Assembly (NCBI RefSeq): GCF_963662255.1
Contig: NW_026912192.1
Coordinates: 744,001 to 808,000 of the forward strand
Direction: 5' to 3'
Source of the DNA: Cinclus cinclus
Taxonomy: Eukaryota > Chordata > Aves > Passeriformes > Cinclidae
DNA length: 64,000 nt
Made by a program: the position numbers and the translations under genes. Positions 37,234 to 51,023 of this stretch are shown here, piece by piece; within the stretch, counting starts at the first letter, position 1, and every line of letters begins with the position of its first letter. Under the pieces are notes generated by a model. The model was not told where the DNA came from. It was given only the letters and a program-made list of their open reading frames with translations, and did no database searches.

Positions 37234-38612
37234 GCTGCGAGAAGTAGACGGCGCTTCGCCTCCTTGGGAAGGAAATCGCGTCTGGGCACGAACGGCAGCC
37301 AGCGAAGCTTCAGAACAGCAGGCTGTTCTGCTCAGCGTACGAGCCTGAAGTGAGTGGCAAGGGCTAAGGGGACAGTTCCAAGGCATCTAGCTTTCCTGCT
37401 AGCAATGCCATTTCTACCCTGCTGTGGAAAACATTGTCCTTTGCCCTTCTGCTCCGAGAGGCAGAGAGCACCTCGGCAGACGCAGTGCAGAGGGAAAGGA
37501 CACAGTATCCGAGGGAGCGTGGCGCCGCTTAGGCGGGCAAAGCAGAAAGGTGCCGCCCGGCACTGGCTTTGACTCCCTGAGCTTCCTTGCTAGGACAGCA
37601 GCTGCCGAAAGCTGGCAACTAGGCTGCCAGAGTGCAGAATGTCGGCGGTCTGGCACGCCTGCTTGCCGAAAGCCAGGATCAGCGAGACAGCGTGCTAGGC
37701 TCTGTTTCACAGCACCTTGGAGAACACGCCCTTGAAGAATGCCGTCTCTGTTCCGCAAAAGCTCTGCCACAGTGAAGGTGGAAGAAGCAGCCTGTGGCCA
37801 CGGGCAGAGCTGGTCAACAGCTGCGCCTAACTTTCCCAAGCTGCGAGAGCATTCTCAGCCGAGTTCTGCTTTGACAGAGCTATTGCTGAACTTTTGCAGT
37901 CCCGGAGGCTGCTGAAACCAAGGCTGTGTTCTGCCTCTTCATTCTTGCCTTCCTGTTCTCCAGCGAGAAGTGAAGCTCTGGCACGGCATTCAGCTTTGCC
38001 GCCTCTCTGCACGGAAAGCACTAGACAGAACTAGTGTGCTTCGTGCATGCTCTCTCCTCGCTTTTATGGTCACTGCTCTGCTTTTTGCTTGGCAGCGTTC
38101 AAAGGGTCCACGGCATACCTCTTGCACAGCGAGAGGTGGCCGGCGAGGAATACTTGCTGGCTTAAGTCGTTCCATGCTCAAGGCATTCATCAGAGCAGCA
38201 CAATGCGGGAAAAGAGGGGGGAACATTGCAGGACAAATTTCTATGCTGGAACATGATTGTCTGCGAGACAGCTCTCCGCAGCGCTAGTATTTGGCCAGGC
38301 TGAAATCAGCGCCACGGGAAGCCAATCTGACAAGCGGAGTGCAACGAGCGCGGCGATACGGGGCCACTTGGCAGGTGGCCGAAGAAAGACGGCTGCCCCG
38401 CGAATGTGGTGCCAGAAGGCAAGTTTCAGCAGGGCGTTCCGGGCGAGCTTAATGTGTAGCCGCAGTTGTTCTAGGCGAGATTGTAGCCGAGAAGCTTTCC
38501 GTCTCCATTCACGAGACAAGAAAAGCAGAACGCAATGGTCTAGAGGGTTGAGAAGAAAAGTGCTCGTAGCGAGCTCGTTGCGGCAGAAGCGAAAGCCAGG
38601 AGCAGCGTGCTC
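37234..38612 (+). repeat. Satellite unit U28 (type B)
   Basis: States C-GA-C-T-T-G-A-GC-C-AC. Counterpart of U16 at +12 units but with 602C. Confidence 0.95.
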
Positions 38613-39991
38613 GCTGCGAGAAGTAGACGGCGCTTCGCCTCCTTGGGAAGGAAATCGCGTCTGGGCACAAACGGCAGCCAGCGAAGCTTCAGAACAGCAG
38701 GCTGTTCTGCTCAGCGTACGAGCCTGAAGTGAGTGGCAAGGGCTAAGGGGACAGTTCCAAGGCATCTAGCTTTCCTGCTAGCAATGCCATTTCTACCCTG
38801 CTGTGGAAAACATTGTCCTTTGCCCTTCTGCTCCGAGAGGCAGAGAGCACCTCGGCAGACGCAGTGCAGAGGGAAAGGACACAGTATCCGAGGGAGCGTG
38901 GCGCCGCTTAGGCGGGCAAAGCAGAAAGGTGCCGCCCGGCACTGGCTTTGACTCCCTGAGCTTCCTTGCTAGGACAGCAGCTGCCGAAAGCTGGCAACTA
39001 GGCTGCCAGAGTGCAGAATGTCGGCGGTCTGGCACGCCTGCTTGCCGAAAGCCAGGATCAGCGAGACAGCGTGCTAGGCTCTGTTTCACAGCACCTTGGA
39101 GAACACGCCCTTGAAGAATGCCGTCTCTGTTCCGCAAAAGCTCTGCCACAGTGAAGGTGGAAGAAGCAGCCTGTGGCCACGGGCAGAGCTGGTCAACAGC
39201 TGCGCCTAACTTTCCCAAGCTGCGAGAGCATTCTCAGCCGAGTTCTGCTTTGACAGAGCTATTGCTGAACTTTTGCAGTCCCGGAGGCTGCTGAAACCAA
39301 GGCTGTGTTCTGCCTCTTCATTCTTGCCTTCCTGTTCTCCAGCGAGAAGTGAAGCTCTGGCACGGCATTCAGCTTTGCCGCCTCTCTGCACGGAAAGCAC
39401 TAGACAGAACTAGTGTGCTTCGTGCATGCTCTCTCCTCGCTTTTATGGTCACTGCTCTGCTTTTTGCTTGGCAGCGTTCAAAGGGTCCACGGCATACCTC
39501 TTGCACAGCGAGAGGTGGCCGGCGAGGAATACTTGCTGGCTTAAGTCGTTCCATGCTCAAGGCATTCATCAGAGCAACACAATGGGGGAAAAGAGGGGGG
39601 AACATTGCAGGACAAATTTCTATGCTGGAACATGATTGTCTGCGAGACAGCTCTCCGCAGCGCTAGTATTTGGCCAGGCTGAAATCAGCGCCACGGGAAG
39701 CCAATCTGACAAGCGGAGTGCAACGAGCGCGGCGATATGGGGCCACTTGGCAGGTGGCCGAAGAAAGACGGCTGCCCCGCGAATGTGGTGCCAGAAGGCA
39801 AGTTTCAGCAGGGCGTTGCGGGCGAGCTTAATGTGTAGCCGCAGTTGTTCTAGGCGAGATTGTAGCCGAGAAGCTTTCCGTCTCCATTCACGAGACAAGA
39901 AAAGCAGAACGCAATGGTCTAGAGGGTTGAGAAGAAAAGTGCTCGTAGCGAGCTCGTTGCGGCAGAAGCGAAAGCCAGGAGCAGCGTGCTC
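38613..39991 (+). repeat. Satellite unit U29 (type B, form b1)
   Basis: States C-GA-C-T-T-G-A-AG-T-AC, with 57A (window 38,669, shared with U17) and 1206G (window 39,818, shared with U45). Confidence 0.95.
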
Positions 39992-41370
39992 GCTGCGAGA
40001 AGTAGACGGCGCTTCGCCTCCTTGGGAAGGAAATCGCGTCTGGGCACGAACGGCAGCCAGCGAAGCTTCAGAACAGCAGGCTGTTCTGCTCAGCGTACGA
40101 GCCTGAAGTGAGTGGCAAGGGCTAAGGGGACAGTTCCAAGGCATCTAGCTTTCCTGCTAGCAATGCCATTTCTACCCTGCTGTGGAAAACATTGTCCTTT
40201 GCCCTTCTGCTCCGAGAGGCAGAGAGCACCTCGGCAGACGCAGTGCAGAGGGAAAGGACACAGTATCCGAGGGAGCGTGGCGCCGCTTAGGCGGGCAAAG
40301 CAGAAAGGTGCCGCCCGGCACTGGCTTTGACTCCCTGAGCTTCCTTGCTAGGACAGCAGCTGCCGAAAGCTGGCAACTAGGCTGCCAGAGTGCAGAATGT
40401 CGGCGGTCTGGCACGCCTGCTTGCCGAAAGCCAGTTTCAGCGAGACAGCGTGCTAGGCTCTGTTTCACAGCACCTTGGAGAACACGCCCTTGAAGAATGC
40501 CGTCTCTGTTCCGCAAAAGCTCTGCCACAGTGAAGGTGGAAGAAGCAGCCTGTGGCCACGGGCAGAGCTGGTCAACAGCTGCGCCTAACTTTCCCAAGCT
40601 GCGAGAGCATTCTCAGCCGAGTTCTGCTTTGACAGAGCTATTGCTGAACTTTTGCAGTCCCGGAGGCTGCTGAAACCAAGGCTGTGTTCTGCCTCTTCAT
40701 TCTTGCCTTCCTGTGCTCCAGCGAGAAGTGAAGCTCTGGCACGGCATTCAGCTTTGCCGCCTCTCTGCACGGAAAGCACTAGACAGAACTAGTGTGCTTC
40801 GTGCATGCTCTCTCCTCGCTTTTATGGTCACTGCTCTGCTTTTTGCTTGGCAGCGTTCAAAGGGTCCACGGCATACCTCTTGCACAGCGAGAGGTGGCCG
40901 GCGAGGAATACTTGCTGGCTTAAGTCGTTCCATGCTCAAGGCATTCATCAGAGCAACACAATGGGGGAAAAGAGGGGGGAACATTGCAGGACAAATTTCT
41001 ATGCTGGAACATGATTGTCTGCGAGACAGCTCTCCGCAGCGCTAGTATTTGGCCAGGCTGAAATCAGCGCCACGGGAAGCCAATCTGACAAGCGGAGTGC
41101 AACGAGCGCGGCGATACGGGGCCACTTGGCAGGTGGCCGAAGAAAGACGGCTGCCCCGCGAATGTGGTGCCAGAAGGCAAGTTTCAGCAGGGCGTTCCGG
41201 GCGAGCTTAATGTGTAGCCGCAGTTGTTCTAGGCGAGATTGTAGCCGAGAAGCTTTCCGTCTCCATTCACGAGACAAGAAAAGCAGAACGCAATGGTCTA
41301 GAGGGTTGAGAAGAAAAGTGCTCGTAGCGAGCTCGTTGCGGCAGAAGCGAAAGCCAGGAGCAGCGTGCTC
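39992..41370 (+). repeat. Satellite unit U30 (type B, hybrid 3' part)
   Basis: States C-TT-C-T-G-G-A-AG-C-AC. Counterpart of U18, but 868A and 965A/973G instead of 868C and GC, which suggests later conversion. Confidence 0.95.
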
Positions 41371-42749
41371 GCTGCGAGAAGTAGACGGCGCTTCGCCTCC
41401 TTGGGAAGGAAATCGCGTCTGGGCACGAACGGCAGCCAGCGAAGCTTCAGAACAGCAGGCTGTTCTGCTCAGCGTACGAGCCTGAAGTGAGTGGCAAGGG
41501 CTAAGGGGACAGTTCCAAGGCATCTAGCTTTCCTGCTAGCAATGCCATTTCTACCCTGCTGTGGAAAACATTGTCCTTTGCCCTTCTGCTCCGAGAGGCA
41601 GAGAGCACCTCGGCAGACGCAGTGCAGAGGGAAAGGACACAGTATCCGAGGGAGCGTGGCGCCGCTTAGGCGGGCAAAGCAGAAAGGTGCCGCCCGGCAC
41701 TGGCTTTGACTCCCTGAGCTTCCTTGCTAGGACAGCAGCTGCCGAAAGCTGGCAACTAGGCTGCCAGAGTGCAGAATGTCGGCGGTCTGGCACGCCTGCT
41801 TGCCGAAAGCCAGTTTCAGCGAGACAGCGTGCTAGGCTCTGTTTCACAGCACCTTGGAGAACACGCCCTTGAAGAATGCCGTCTCTGTTCCGCAAAAGCT
41901 CTGCCACAGTGAAGGTGGAAGAAGCAGCCTGTGGCCACGGGCAGAGCTGGTCAACAGCTGCGCCTAACTTTGCCAAGCTGCGAGAGCATTCTCAGCCGAG
42001 TTCTGCTTTGACAGAGCTATTGCTGAACTTTTGCAGTCCCGGAGGCTGCTGAAACCAAGGCTGTGTTCTGCCTCTTCATTCTTGCCTTCCTGTTCTCCAG
42101 CGAGAAGTGAAGCTCTGGCACGGCATTCAGCTTTGCCGCCTCTCTGCACGGAAAGCACTAGACAGAACTAGTGTGCTTCGTGCATGCTCTCTCCTCGCTT
42201 TTATGGTCACTGCTCTGCTTTTTGCTTGGCAGCGTTCAAAGGGTCCACGGCATACCTCTTGCACAGCGAGAGGTGGCCGGCGAGGAATACTTGCTGGCTT
42301 AAGTCGTTCCATGCTCAAGGCATTCATCAGAGCAGCACAATGCGGGAAAAGAGGGGGGAACATTGCAGGACAAATTTCTATGCTGGAACATGATTGTCTG
42401 CGAGACAGCTCTCCGCAGCGCTAGTATTTGGCCAGGCTGAAATCAGCGCCACGGGAAGCCAATCTGACAAGCGGAGTGCAACGAGCGCGGCGATACGGGG
42501 CCACTTGGCAGGTGGCCGAAGAAAGACGGCTGCCCCGCGAATGTGGTGCCAGAAGGCAAGTTTCAGCAGGGCGTTCCGGGCGAGCTTAATGTGTAGCCGC
42601 AGTTGTTCTAGGCGAGATTGTAGCCGAGAAGCTTTCCGTCTCCATTCACGAGACAAGAAAAGCAGAACGCAATGGTCTAGAGGGTTGAGAAGAAAAGTGC
42701 TCGTAGCGAGCTCGTTGCGGCAGAAGCGAAAGCCAGGAGCAGCGTGCTC
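41371..42749 (+). repeat. Satellite unit U31 (type B)
   Basis: States C-TT-G-T-T-G-A-GC-C-AC. Same states as U19. Confidence 0.95.
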
Positions 42750-44128
42750 GCTGCGAGAAGTAGACGGCGCTTCGCCTCCTTGGGAAGGAAATCGCGTCTG
42801 GGCACGAACGGCAGCCAGCGAAGCTTCAGAACAGCAGGCTGTTCTGCTCAGCGTACGAGCCTGAAGTGAGTGGCAAGGGCTAAGGGGACAGTTCCAAGGC
42901 ATCTAGCTTTCCTGCTAGCAATGCCATTTCTACCCTGCTGTGGAAAACATTGTCCTTTGCCCTTCTGCTCCGAGAGGCAGAGAGCACCTCGGCAGACGCA
43001 GTGCAGAGGGAAAGGACACAGTATCCGAGGGAGCGTGGCGCCGCTTAGGCGGGCAAAGCAGAAAGGTGCCGCCCGGCACTGGCTTTGACTCCCTGAGCTT
43101 CCTTGCTAGGACAGCAGCTGCCGAAAGCTGGCAACTAGGCTGCCAGAGTGCAGAATGTCGGCGGTCTGGCACGCCTGCTTGCCGAAAGCCAGTTTCAGCG
43201 AGACAGCGTGCTAGGCTCTGTTTCACAGCACCTTGGAGAACACGCCCTTGAAGAATGCCGTCTCTGTTCCGCAAAAGCTCTGCCACAGTGAAGGTGGAAG
43301 AAGCAGCCTGTGGCCACGGGCAGAGCTGGTCAACAGCTGCGCCTAACTTTCCCAAGCTGCGAGAGCATTCTCAGCCGAGTTCTGCTTTGACAGAGCTATT
43401 GCTGAACTTTTGCAGTCCCGGAGGCTGCTGAAACCAAGGCTGTGTTCTGCCTCTTCATTCTTGCCTTCCTGTTCTCCAGCGAGAAGTGAAGCTCTGGCAC
43501 GGCATTCAGCTTTGCCGCCTCTCTGCACGGAAAGCACTAGACAGAACTAGTGTGCTTCGTGCATGCTCTCTCCTCGCTTTTATGGTCACTGCTCTGCTTT
43601 TTGCTTGGCAGCGTTCAAAGGGTCCACGGCATACCTCTTGCACAGCGAGAGGTGGCCGGCGAGGAATACTTGCTGGCTTAAGTCGTTCCATGCTCAAGGC
43701 ATTCATCAGAGCAACACAATGGGGGAAAAGAGGGGGGAACATTGCAGGACAAATTTCTATGCTGGAACATGATTGTCTGCGAGACAGCTCTCCGCAGCGC
43801 TAGTATTTGGCCAGGCTGAAATCAGCGCCACGGGAAGCCAATCTGACAAGCGGAGTGCAACGAGCGCGGCGATATGGGGCCACTTGGCAGGTGGCCGAAG
43901 AAAGACGGCTGCCCCGCGAATGTGGTGCCAGAAGGCAAGTTTCAGCAGGGCGTTCCGGGCGAGCTTAATGTGTAGCCGCAGTTGTTCTAGGCGAGATTGT
44001 AGCCGAGAAGCTTTCCGTCTCCATTCACGAGACAAGAAAAGCAGAACGCAATGGTCTAGAGGGTTGAGAAGAAAAGTGCTCGTAGCGAGCTCGTTGCGGC
44101 AGAAGCGAAAGCCAGGAGCAGCGTGCTC
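42750..44128 (+). repeat. Satellite unit U32 (type B, form b1 with TT)
   Basis: States C-TT-C-T-T-G-A-AG-T-AC. Third TT unit in a row (U30-U32). Confidence 0.95.
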
Positions 44129-45507
44129 GCTGCGAGAAGTAGACGGCGCTTCGCCTCCTTGGGAAGGAAATCGCGTCTGGGCACGAACGGCAGCCAGCGA
44201 AGCTTCAGAACAGCAGGCTGTTCTGCTCAGCGTACGAGCCTGAAGTGAGTGGCAAGGGCTAAGGGGACAGTTCCAAGGCATCTAGCTTTCCTGCTAGCAA
44301 TGCCATTTCTACCCTGCTGTGGAAAACATTGTCCTTTGCCCTTCTGCTCCGAGAGGCAGAGAGCACCTCGGCAGACGCAGTGCAGAGGGAAAGGACACAG
44401 TATCCGAGGGAGCGTGGCGCCGCTTAGGCGGGCAAAGCAGAAAGGTGCCGCCCGGCACTGGCTTTGACTCCCTGAGCTTCCTTGCTAGGACAGCAGCTGC
44501 CGAAAGCTGGCAACTAGGCTGCCAGAGTGCAGAATGTCGGCGGTCTGGCACGCCTGCTTGCCGAAAGCCAGGATCAGCGAGACAGCGTGCTAGGCTCTGT
44601 TTCACAGCACCTTGGAGAACACGCCCTTGAAGAATGCCGTCTCTGTTCCGCAAAAGCTCTGCCACAGTGAAGGTGGAAGAAGCAGCCTGTGGCCACGGGC
44701 AGAGCTGGTCAACAGCTGCGCCTAACTTTGCCAAGCTGCGAGAGCATTCTCAGCCGAGTTCTGCTTTGACAGAGCTATTGCTGAACTTTTGCAGTCCCGG
44801 AGGCTGCTGAAACCAAGGCTGTGTTCTGCCTCTTCATTCTTGCCTTCCTGTTCTCCAGCGAGAAGTGAAGCTCTGGCACGGCATTCAGCTTTGCCGCCTC
44901 TCTGCACGGAAAGCACTAGACAGAACTAGTGTGCTTCGTGCATGCTCTCTCCTCGCTTTTATGGTCACTGCTCTGCTTTTTGCTTGGCAGCGTTCAAAGG
45001 GTCCACGGCATACCTCTTGCACAGCGAGAGGTGGCCGGCGAGGAATACTTGCTGGCTTAAGTCGTTCCATGCTCAAGGCATTCATCAGAGCAGCACAATG
45101 CGGGAAAAGAGGGGGGAACATTGCAGGACAAATTTCTATGCTGGAACATGATTGTCTGCGAGACAGCTCTCCGCAGCGCTAGTATTTGGCCAGGCTGAAA
45201 TCAGCGCCACGGGAAGCCAATCTGACAAGCGGAGTGCAACGAGCGCGGCGATACGGGGCCACTTGGCAGGTGGCCGAAGAAAGACGGCTGCCCCGCGAAT
45301 GTGGTGCCAGAAGGCAAGTTTCAGCAGGGCGTTCCGGGCGAGCTTAATGTGTAGCCGCAGTTGTTCTAGGCGAGATTGTAGCCGAGAAGCTTTCCGTCTC
45401 CATTCACGAGACAAGAAAAGCAGAACGCAATGGTCTAGAGGGTTGAGAAGAAAAGTGCTCGTAGCGAGCTCGTTGCGGCAGAAGCGAAAGCCAGGAGCAG
45501 CGTGCTC
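44129..45507 (+). repeat. Satellite unit U33 (type B, form b2)
   Basis: States C-GA-G-T-T-G-A-GC-C-AC. Confidence 0.95.
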
Positions 45508-46886
45508 GCTGCGAGAAGTAGACGGCGCTTCGCCTCCTTGGGAAGGAAATCGCGTCTGGGCACGAACGGCAGCCAGCGAAGCTTCAGAACAGCAGGCTGT
45601 TCTGCTCAGCGTACGAGCCTGAAGTGAGTGGCAAGGGCTAAGGGGACAGTTCCAAGGCATCTAGCTTTCCTGCTAGCAATGCCATTTCTACCCTGCTGTG
45701 GAAAACATTGTCCTTTGCCCTTCTGCTCCGAGAGGCAGAGAGCACCTCGGCAGACGCAGTGCAGAGGGAAAGGACACAGTATCCGAGGGAGCGTGGCGCC
45801 GCTTAGGCGGGCAAAGCAGAAAGGTGCCGCCCGGCACTGGCTTTGACTCCCTGAGCTTCCTTGCTAGGACAGCAGCTGCCGAAAGCTGGCAACTAGGCTG
45901 CCAGAGTGCAGAATGTCGGCGGTCTGGCACGCCTGCTTGCCGAAAGCCAGGATCAGCGAGACAGCGTGCTAGGCTCTGTTTCACAGCACCTTGGAGAACA
46001 CGCCCTTGAAGAATGCCGTCTCTGTTCCGCAAAAGCTCTGCCACAGTGAAGGTGGAAGAAGCAGCCTGTGGCCACGGGCAGAGCTGGTCAACAGCTGCGC
46101 CTAACTTTCCCAAGCTGCGAGAGCATTCTCAGCCGAGTTCTGCTTTGACAGAGCTATTGCTGAACTTTTGCAGTCCCGGAGGCTGCTGAAACCAAGGCTG
46201 TGTTCTGCCTCTTCATTCTTGCCTTCCTGTTCTCCAGCGAGAAGTGAAGCTCTGGCACGGCATTCAGCTTTGCCGCCTCTCTGCACGGAAAGCACTAGAC
46301 AGAACTAGTGTGCTTCGTGCATGCTCTCTCCTCGCTTTTATGGTCACTGCTCTGCTTTTTGCTTGGCAGCGTTCAAAGGGTCCACGGCATACCTCTTGCA
46401 CAGCGAGAGGTGGCCGGCGAGGAATACTTGCTGGCTTAAGTCGTTCCATGCTCAAGGCATTCATCAGAGCAACACAATGCGGGAAAAGAGGGGGGAACAT
46501 TGCAGGACAAATTTCTATGCTGGAACATGATTGTCTGCGAGACAGCTCTCCGCAGCGCTAGTATTTGGCCAGGCTGAAATCAGCGCCACGGGAAGCCAAT
46601 CTGACAAGCGGAGTGCAACGAGCGCGGCGATACGGGGCCACTTGGCAGGTGGCCGAAGAAAGACGGCTGCCCCGCGAATGTGGTGCCAGAAGGCAAGTTT
46701 CAGCAGGGCGTTCCGGGCGAGCTTAATGTGTAGCCGCAGTTGTTCTAGGCGAGATTGTAGCCGAGAAGCTTTCCGTCTCCATTCACGAGACAAGAAAAGC
46801 AGAACGCAATGGTCTAGAGGGTTGAGAAGAAAAGTGCTCGTAGCGAGCTCGTTGCGGCAGAAGCGAAAGCCAGGAGCAGCGTGCTC
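45508..46886 (+). repeat. Satellite unit U34 (type B, form b3)
   Basis: States C-GA-C-T-T-G-A-AC-C-AC. Only match to U22; last unit of the second 6-unit series. Confidence 0.95.
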
Positions 46887-48265
46887 GCTGCGAGAAGTAG
46901 ACGGCGCTTCGCCTCCTTGGGAAGGAAATCGCGTCTGGGCACGAACGGCAGCCAGCGAAGCTTCAGAACAGCAGGCTGTTCTGCTCAGCGTACGAGCCTG
47001 AAGTGAGTGGCAAGGGCTAAGGGGACAGTTCCAAGGCATCTAGCTTTCCTGCTAGCAATGCCATTTCTACCCTGCTGTGGAAAACATTGTCCTTTGCCCT
47101 TCTGCTCCGAGAGGCAGAGAGCACCTCGGCAGACGCAGTGCAGAGGGAAAGGACACAGTATCCGAGGGAGCGTGGCGCCGCTTAGGCGGGCAAAGCAGAA
47201 AGGTGCCGCCCGGCACTGGCTTTGACTCCCTGAGCTTCCTTGCTAGGACAGCAGCTGCCGAAAGCTGGCAACTAGGCTGCCAGAGTGCAGAATGTCGGCG
47301 GTCTGGCACGCCTGCTTGCCGAAAGCCAGGATCAGCGAGACAGCGTGCTAGGCTCTGTTTCACAGCACCTTGGAGAACACGCCCTTGAAGAATGCCGTCT
47401 CTGTTCCGCAAAAGCTCTGCCACAGTGAAGGTGGAAGAAGCAGCCTGTGGCCACGGGCAGAGCTGGTCAACAGCTGCGCCTAACTTTCCCAAGCTGCGAG
47501 AGCATTCTCAGCCGAGTTCTGCTTTGACAGAGCTATTGCTGAACTTTTGCAGTCCCGGAGGCTGCTGAAACCAAGGCTGTGTTCTGCCTCTTCATTCTTG
47601 CCTTCCTGTTCTCCAGCGAGAAGTGAAGCTCTGGCACGGCATTCAGCTTTGCCGCCTCTCTGCACGGAAAGCACTAGACAGAACTAGTGTGCTTCGTGCA
47701 TGCTCTCTCCTCGCTTTTATGGTCACTGCTCTGCTTTTTGCTTGGCAGCGTTCAAAGGGTCCACGGCATACCTCTTGCACAGCGAGAGGTGGCCGGCGAG
47801 GAATACTTGCTGGCTTAAGTCGTTCCATGCTCAAGGCATTCATCAGAGCAACACAATGGGGGAAAAGAGGGGGGAACATTGCAGGACAAATTTCTATGCT
47901 GGAACATGATTGTCTGCGAGACAGCTCTCCGCAGCGCTAGTATTTGGCCAGGCTGAAATCAGCGCCACGGGAAGCCAATCTGACAAGCGGAGTGCAACGA
48001 GCGCGGCGATATGGGGCCACTTGGCAGGTGGCCGAAGAAAGACGGCTGCCCCGCGAATGTGGTGCCAGAAGGCAAGTTTCAGCAGGGCGTTCCGGGCGAG
48101 CTTAATGTGTAGCCGCAGTTGTTCTAGGCGAGATTGTAGCCGAGAAGCTTTCCGTCTCCATTCACGAGACAAGAAAAGCAGAACGCAATGGTCTAGAGGG
48201 TTGAGAAGAAAAGTGCTCGTAGCGAGCTCGTTGCGGCAGAAGCGAAAGCCAGGAGCAGCGTGCTC
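46887..48265 (+). repeat. Satellite unit U35 (type B, form b1)
   Basis: States C-GA-C-T-T-G-A-AG-T-AC. The 12-unit-offset match stops here, since U23 is type A. Confidence 0.95.
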
Positions 48266-49644
48266 GCTGCGAGAAGTAGACGGCGCTTCGCCTCCTTGGG
48301 AAGGAAATGGCGTCTGGGCACGAACGGCAGCCAGCGAAGCTTCAGAACAGCAGGCTGTTCTGCTCAGCGTACGAGCCTGAAGTGAGTGGCAAGGGCTAAG
48401 GGGACAGTTCCAAGGCATCTAGCTTTCCTGCTAGCAATGCCATTTCTACCCTGCTGTGGAAAACATTGTCCTTTGCCCTTCTGCTCCGAGAGGCAGAGAG
48501 CACCTCGGCAGACGCAGTGCAGAGGGAAAGGACACAGTATCCGAGGGAGCGTGGCGCCGCTTAGGCGGGCAAAGCAGAAAGGTGCCGCCCGGCACTGGCT
48601 TTGACTCCCTGAGCTTCCTTGCTAGGACAGCAGCTGCCGAAAGCTGGCAACTAGGCTGCCAGAGTGCAGAATGTCGGCGGTCTGGCACGCCTGCTTGCCG
48701 AAAGCCAGTTTCAGCGAGACAGCGTGCTAGGCTCTGTTTCACAGCACCTTGGAGAACACGCCCTTGAAGAATGCCGTCTCTGTTCCGCAAAAGCTCTGCC
48801 ACAGTGAAGGTGGAAGAAGCAGCCTGTGGCCACGGGCAGAGCTGGTCAACAGCTGCGCCTAACTTTCCCAAGCTGCGAGAGCATTCTCAGCCGAGTTCTG
48901 CTTTGACAGAGCTATTGCTGAACTTTTGCAGTCCCGGAGGCTGCTGAAACCAAGGCTGTGTTCTGCCTCTTCATTCTTGCCTTCCTGTGCTCCAGCGAGA
49001 AGTGAAGCTCTGGCACGGCATTCAGCTTTGCCGCCTCTCTGCACGGAAAGCACTAGACAGAACTAGTGTGCTTCGTGCATGCTCTCTCCTCGCTTTTATG
49101 GTCACTGCTCTGCTTTTTGCTTGGCAGCGTTCAAAGGGTCCACGGCATACCTCTTGCACAGCGAGAGGTGGCCGGCGAGGAATACTTGCTGGCTTAAGTC
49201 GTTCCATGCTCAAGGCATTCATCAGAGCAGCACAATGCGGGAAAAGAGGGGGGAACATTGCAGGACAAATTTCTATGCTGGAACATGATTGTCTGCGAGA
49301 CAGCTCTCCGCAGCGCTAGTATTTGGCCAGGCTGAAATCAGCGCCACGGGAAGCCAATCTGACAAGCGGAGTGCAACGAGCGCGGCGATATGGGGCCACT
49401 TGGCAGGTGGCCGAAGAAAGACGGCTGCCCCGCGAATGTGGTGCCAGAAGGCAAGTTTCAGCAGGGCGTTCCGGGCGAGCTTAATGTGTAGCCGCAGTTG
49501 TTCTAGGCGAGATTGTAGCCGAGAAGCTTTCCGTCTCCATTCACGAGACAAGAAAAGCAGAACGCAATGGTCTAGAGGGTTGAGAAGAAAAGTGCTCGTA
49601 GCGAGCTCGTTGCGGCAGAAGCGAAAGCCAGGAGCAGCGTGCTC
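48266..49644 (+). repeat. Satellite unit U36 (type B, hybrid 3' part)
   Basis: States C-TT-C-T-G-G-A-GC-T-AC, with 44G (window 48,309). The GC-then-T hybrid at 965/973/1126 is shared only with U46. Confidence 0.95.
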
Positions 49645-51023
49645 GCTGCGAGAAGTAGACGGCGCTTCGCCTCCTTGGGAAGGAAATCGCGTCTGGGCAC
49701 GAACGGCAGCCAGCGAAGCTTCAGAACAGCAGGCTGTTCTGCTCAGCGTACGAGCCTGAAGTGAGTGGCAAGGGCTAAGGGGACAGTTCCAAGGCATCTA
49801 GCTTTCCTGCTAGCAATGCCATTTCTACCCTGCTGTGGAAAACATTGTCCTTTGCCCTTCTGCTCCGAGAGGCAGAGAGCACCTCGGCAGACGCAGTGCA
49901 GAGGGAAAGGACACAGTATCCGAGGGAGCGTGGCGCCGCTTAGGCGGGCAAAGCAGAAAGGTGCCGCCCGGCACTGGCTTTGACTCCCTGAGCTTCCTTG
50001 CTAGGACAGCAGCTGCCGAAAGCTGGCAACTAGGCTGCCAGAGTGCAGAATGTCGGCGGTCTGGCACGCCTGCTTGCCGAAAGCCAGTTTCAGCGAGACA
50101 GCGTGCTAGGCTCTGTTTCACAGCACCTTGGAGAACACGCCCTTGAAGAATGCCGTCTCTGTTCCGCAAAAGCTCTGCCACAGTGAAGGTGGAAGAAGCA
50201 GCCTGTGGCCACGGGCAGAGCTGGTCAACAGCTGCGCCTAACTTTGCCAAGCTGCGAGAGCATTCTCAGCCGAGTTCTGCTTTGACAGAGCTATTGCTGA
50301 ACTTTTGCAGCCCCGGAGGCTGCTGAAACCAAGGCTGTGTTCTGCCTCTTCATTCTTGCCTTCCTGTTCTCCAGCGAGAAGTGAAGCTCTGGCACGTCAT
50401 TCAGCTTTGCCGCCTCTCTGCACGGAAAGCACTAGACAGAACTAGTGTGCTTCGTGCATGCTCTCTCCTCGCTTTTATGGTCACTGCTCTGCTTTTTGCT
50501 TGGCAGCGTTCAAAGGGTCCACGGCATACCTCTTGCACAGCGAGAGGTGGCCGGCGAGGAATACTTGCTGGCTTAAGTCGTTCCATGCTCAAGGCATTCA
50601 TCAGAGCAACACAATGGGGGAAAAGAGGGGGGAACATTGCAGGACAAATTTCTATGCTGGAACATGATTGTCTGCGAGACAGCTCTCCGCAGCGCTAGTA
50701 TTTGGCCAGGCTGAAATCAGCGCCACGGGAAGCCAATCTGACAAGCGGAGTGCAACGAGCGCGGCGATATGGGGCCACTTGGCAGGTGGCCGAAGAAAGA
50801 CGGCTGCCCCGCGAATGTGGTGCCAGAAGGCAAGTTTCAGCAGGGCGTTCCGGGCGAGCTTAATGTGTAGCCGCAGTTGTTCTAGGCGAGATTGTAGCCG
50901 AGAAGCTTTCCGTCTCCATTCACGAGACAAGAAAAGCAGAACGCAATGGTCTAGAGGGTTGAGAAGAAAAGTGCTCGTAGCGAGCTCGTTGCGGCAGAAG
51001 CGAAAGCCAGGAGCAGCGTGCTC
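49645..51023 (+). repeat. Satellite unit U37 (type A, single-unit island)
   Basis: States C-TT-G-C-T-T-A-AG-T-AC. An isolated type A unit between type B sequence and the divergent pair U38-U39. Confidence 0.95.

Larger units (their letters stand above)
38613..46886 (+). repeat. Six-unit haplotype series, copy 2 (U29-U34)
   Basis: Copy of U17-U22 with patchy differences: 1206G in U29, 868A and 965A/973G in U30, and TT in U32. Scattered single-tract differences on a shared backbone fit gene conversion after duplication. Confidence 0.75.
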
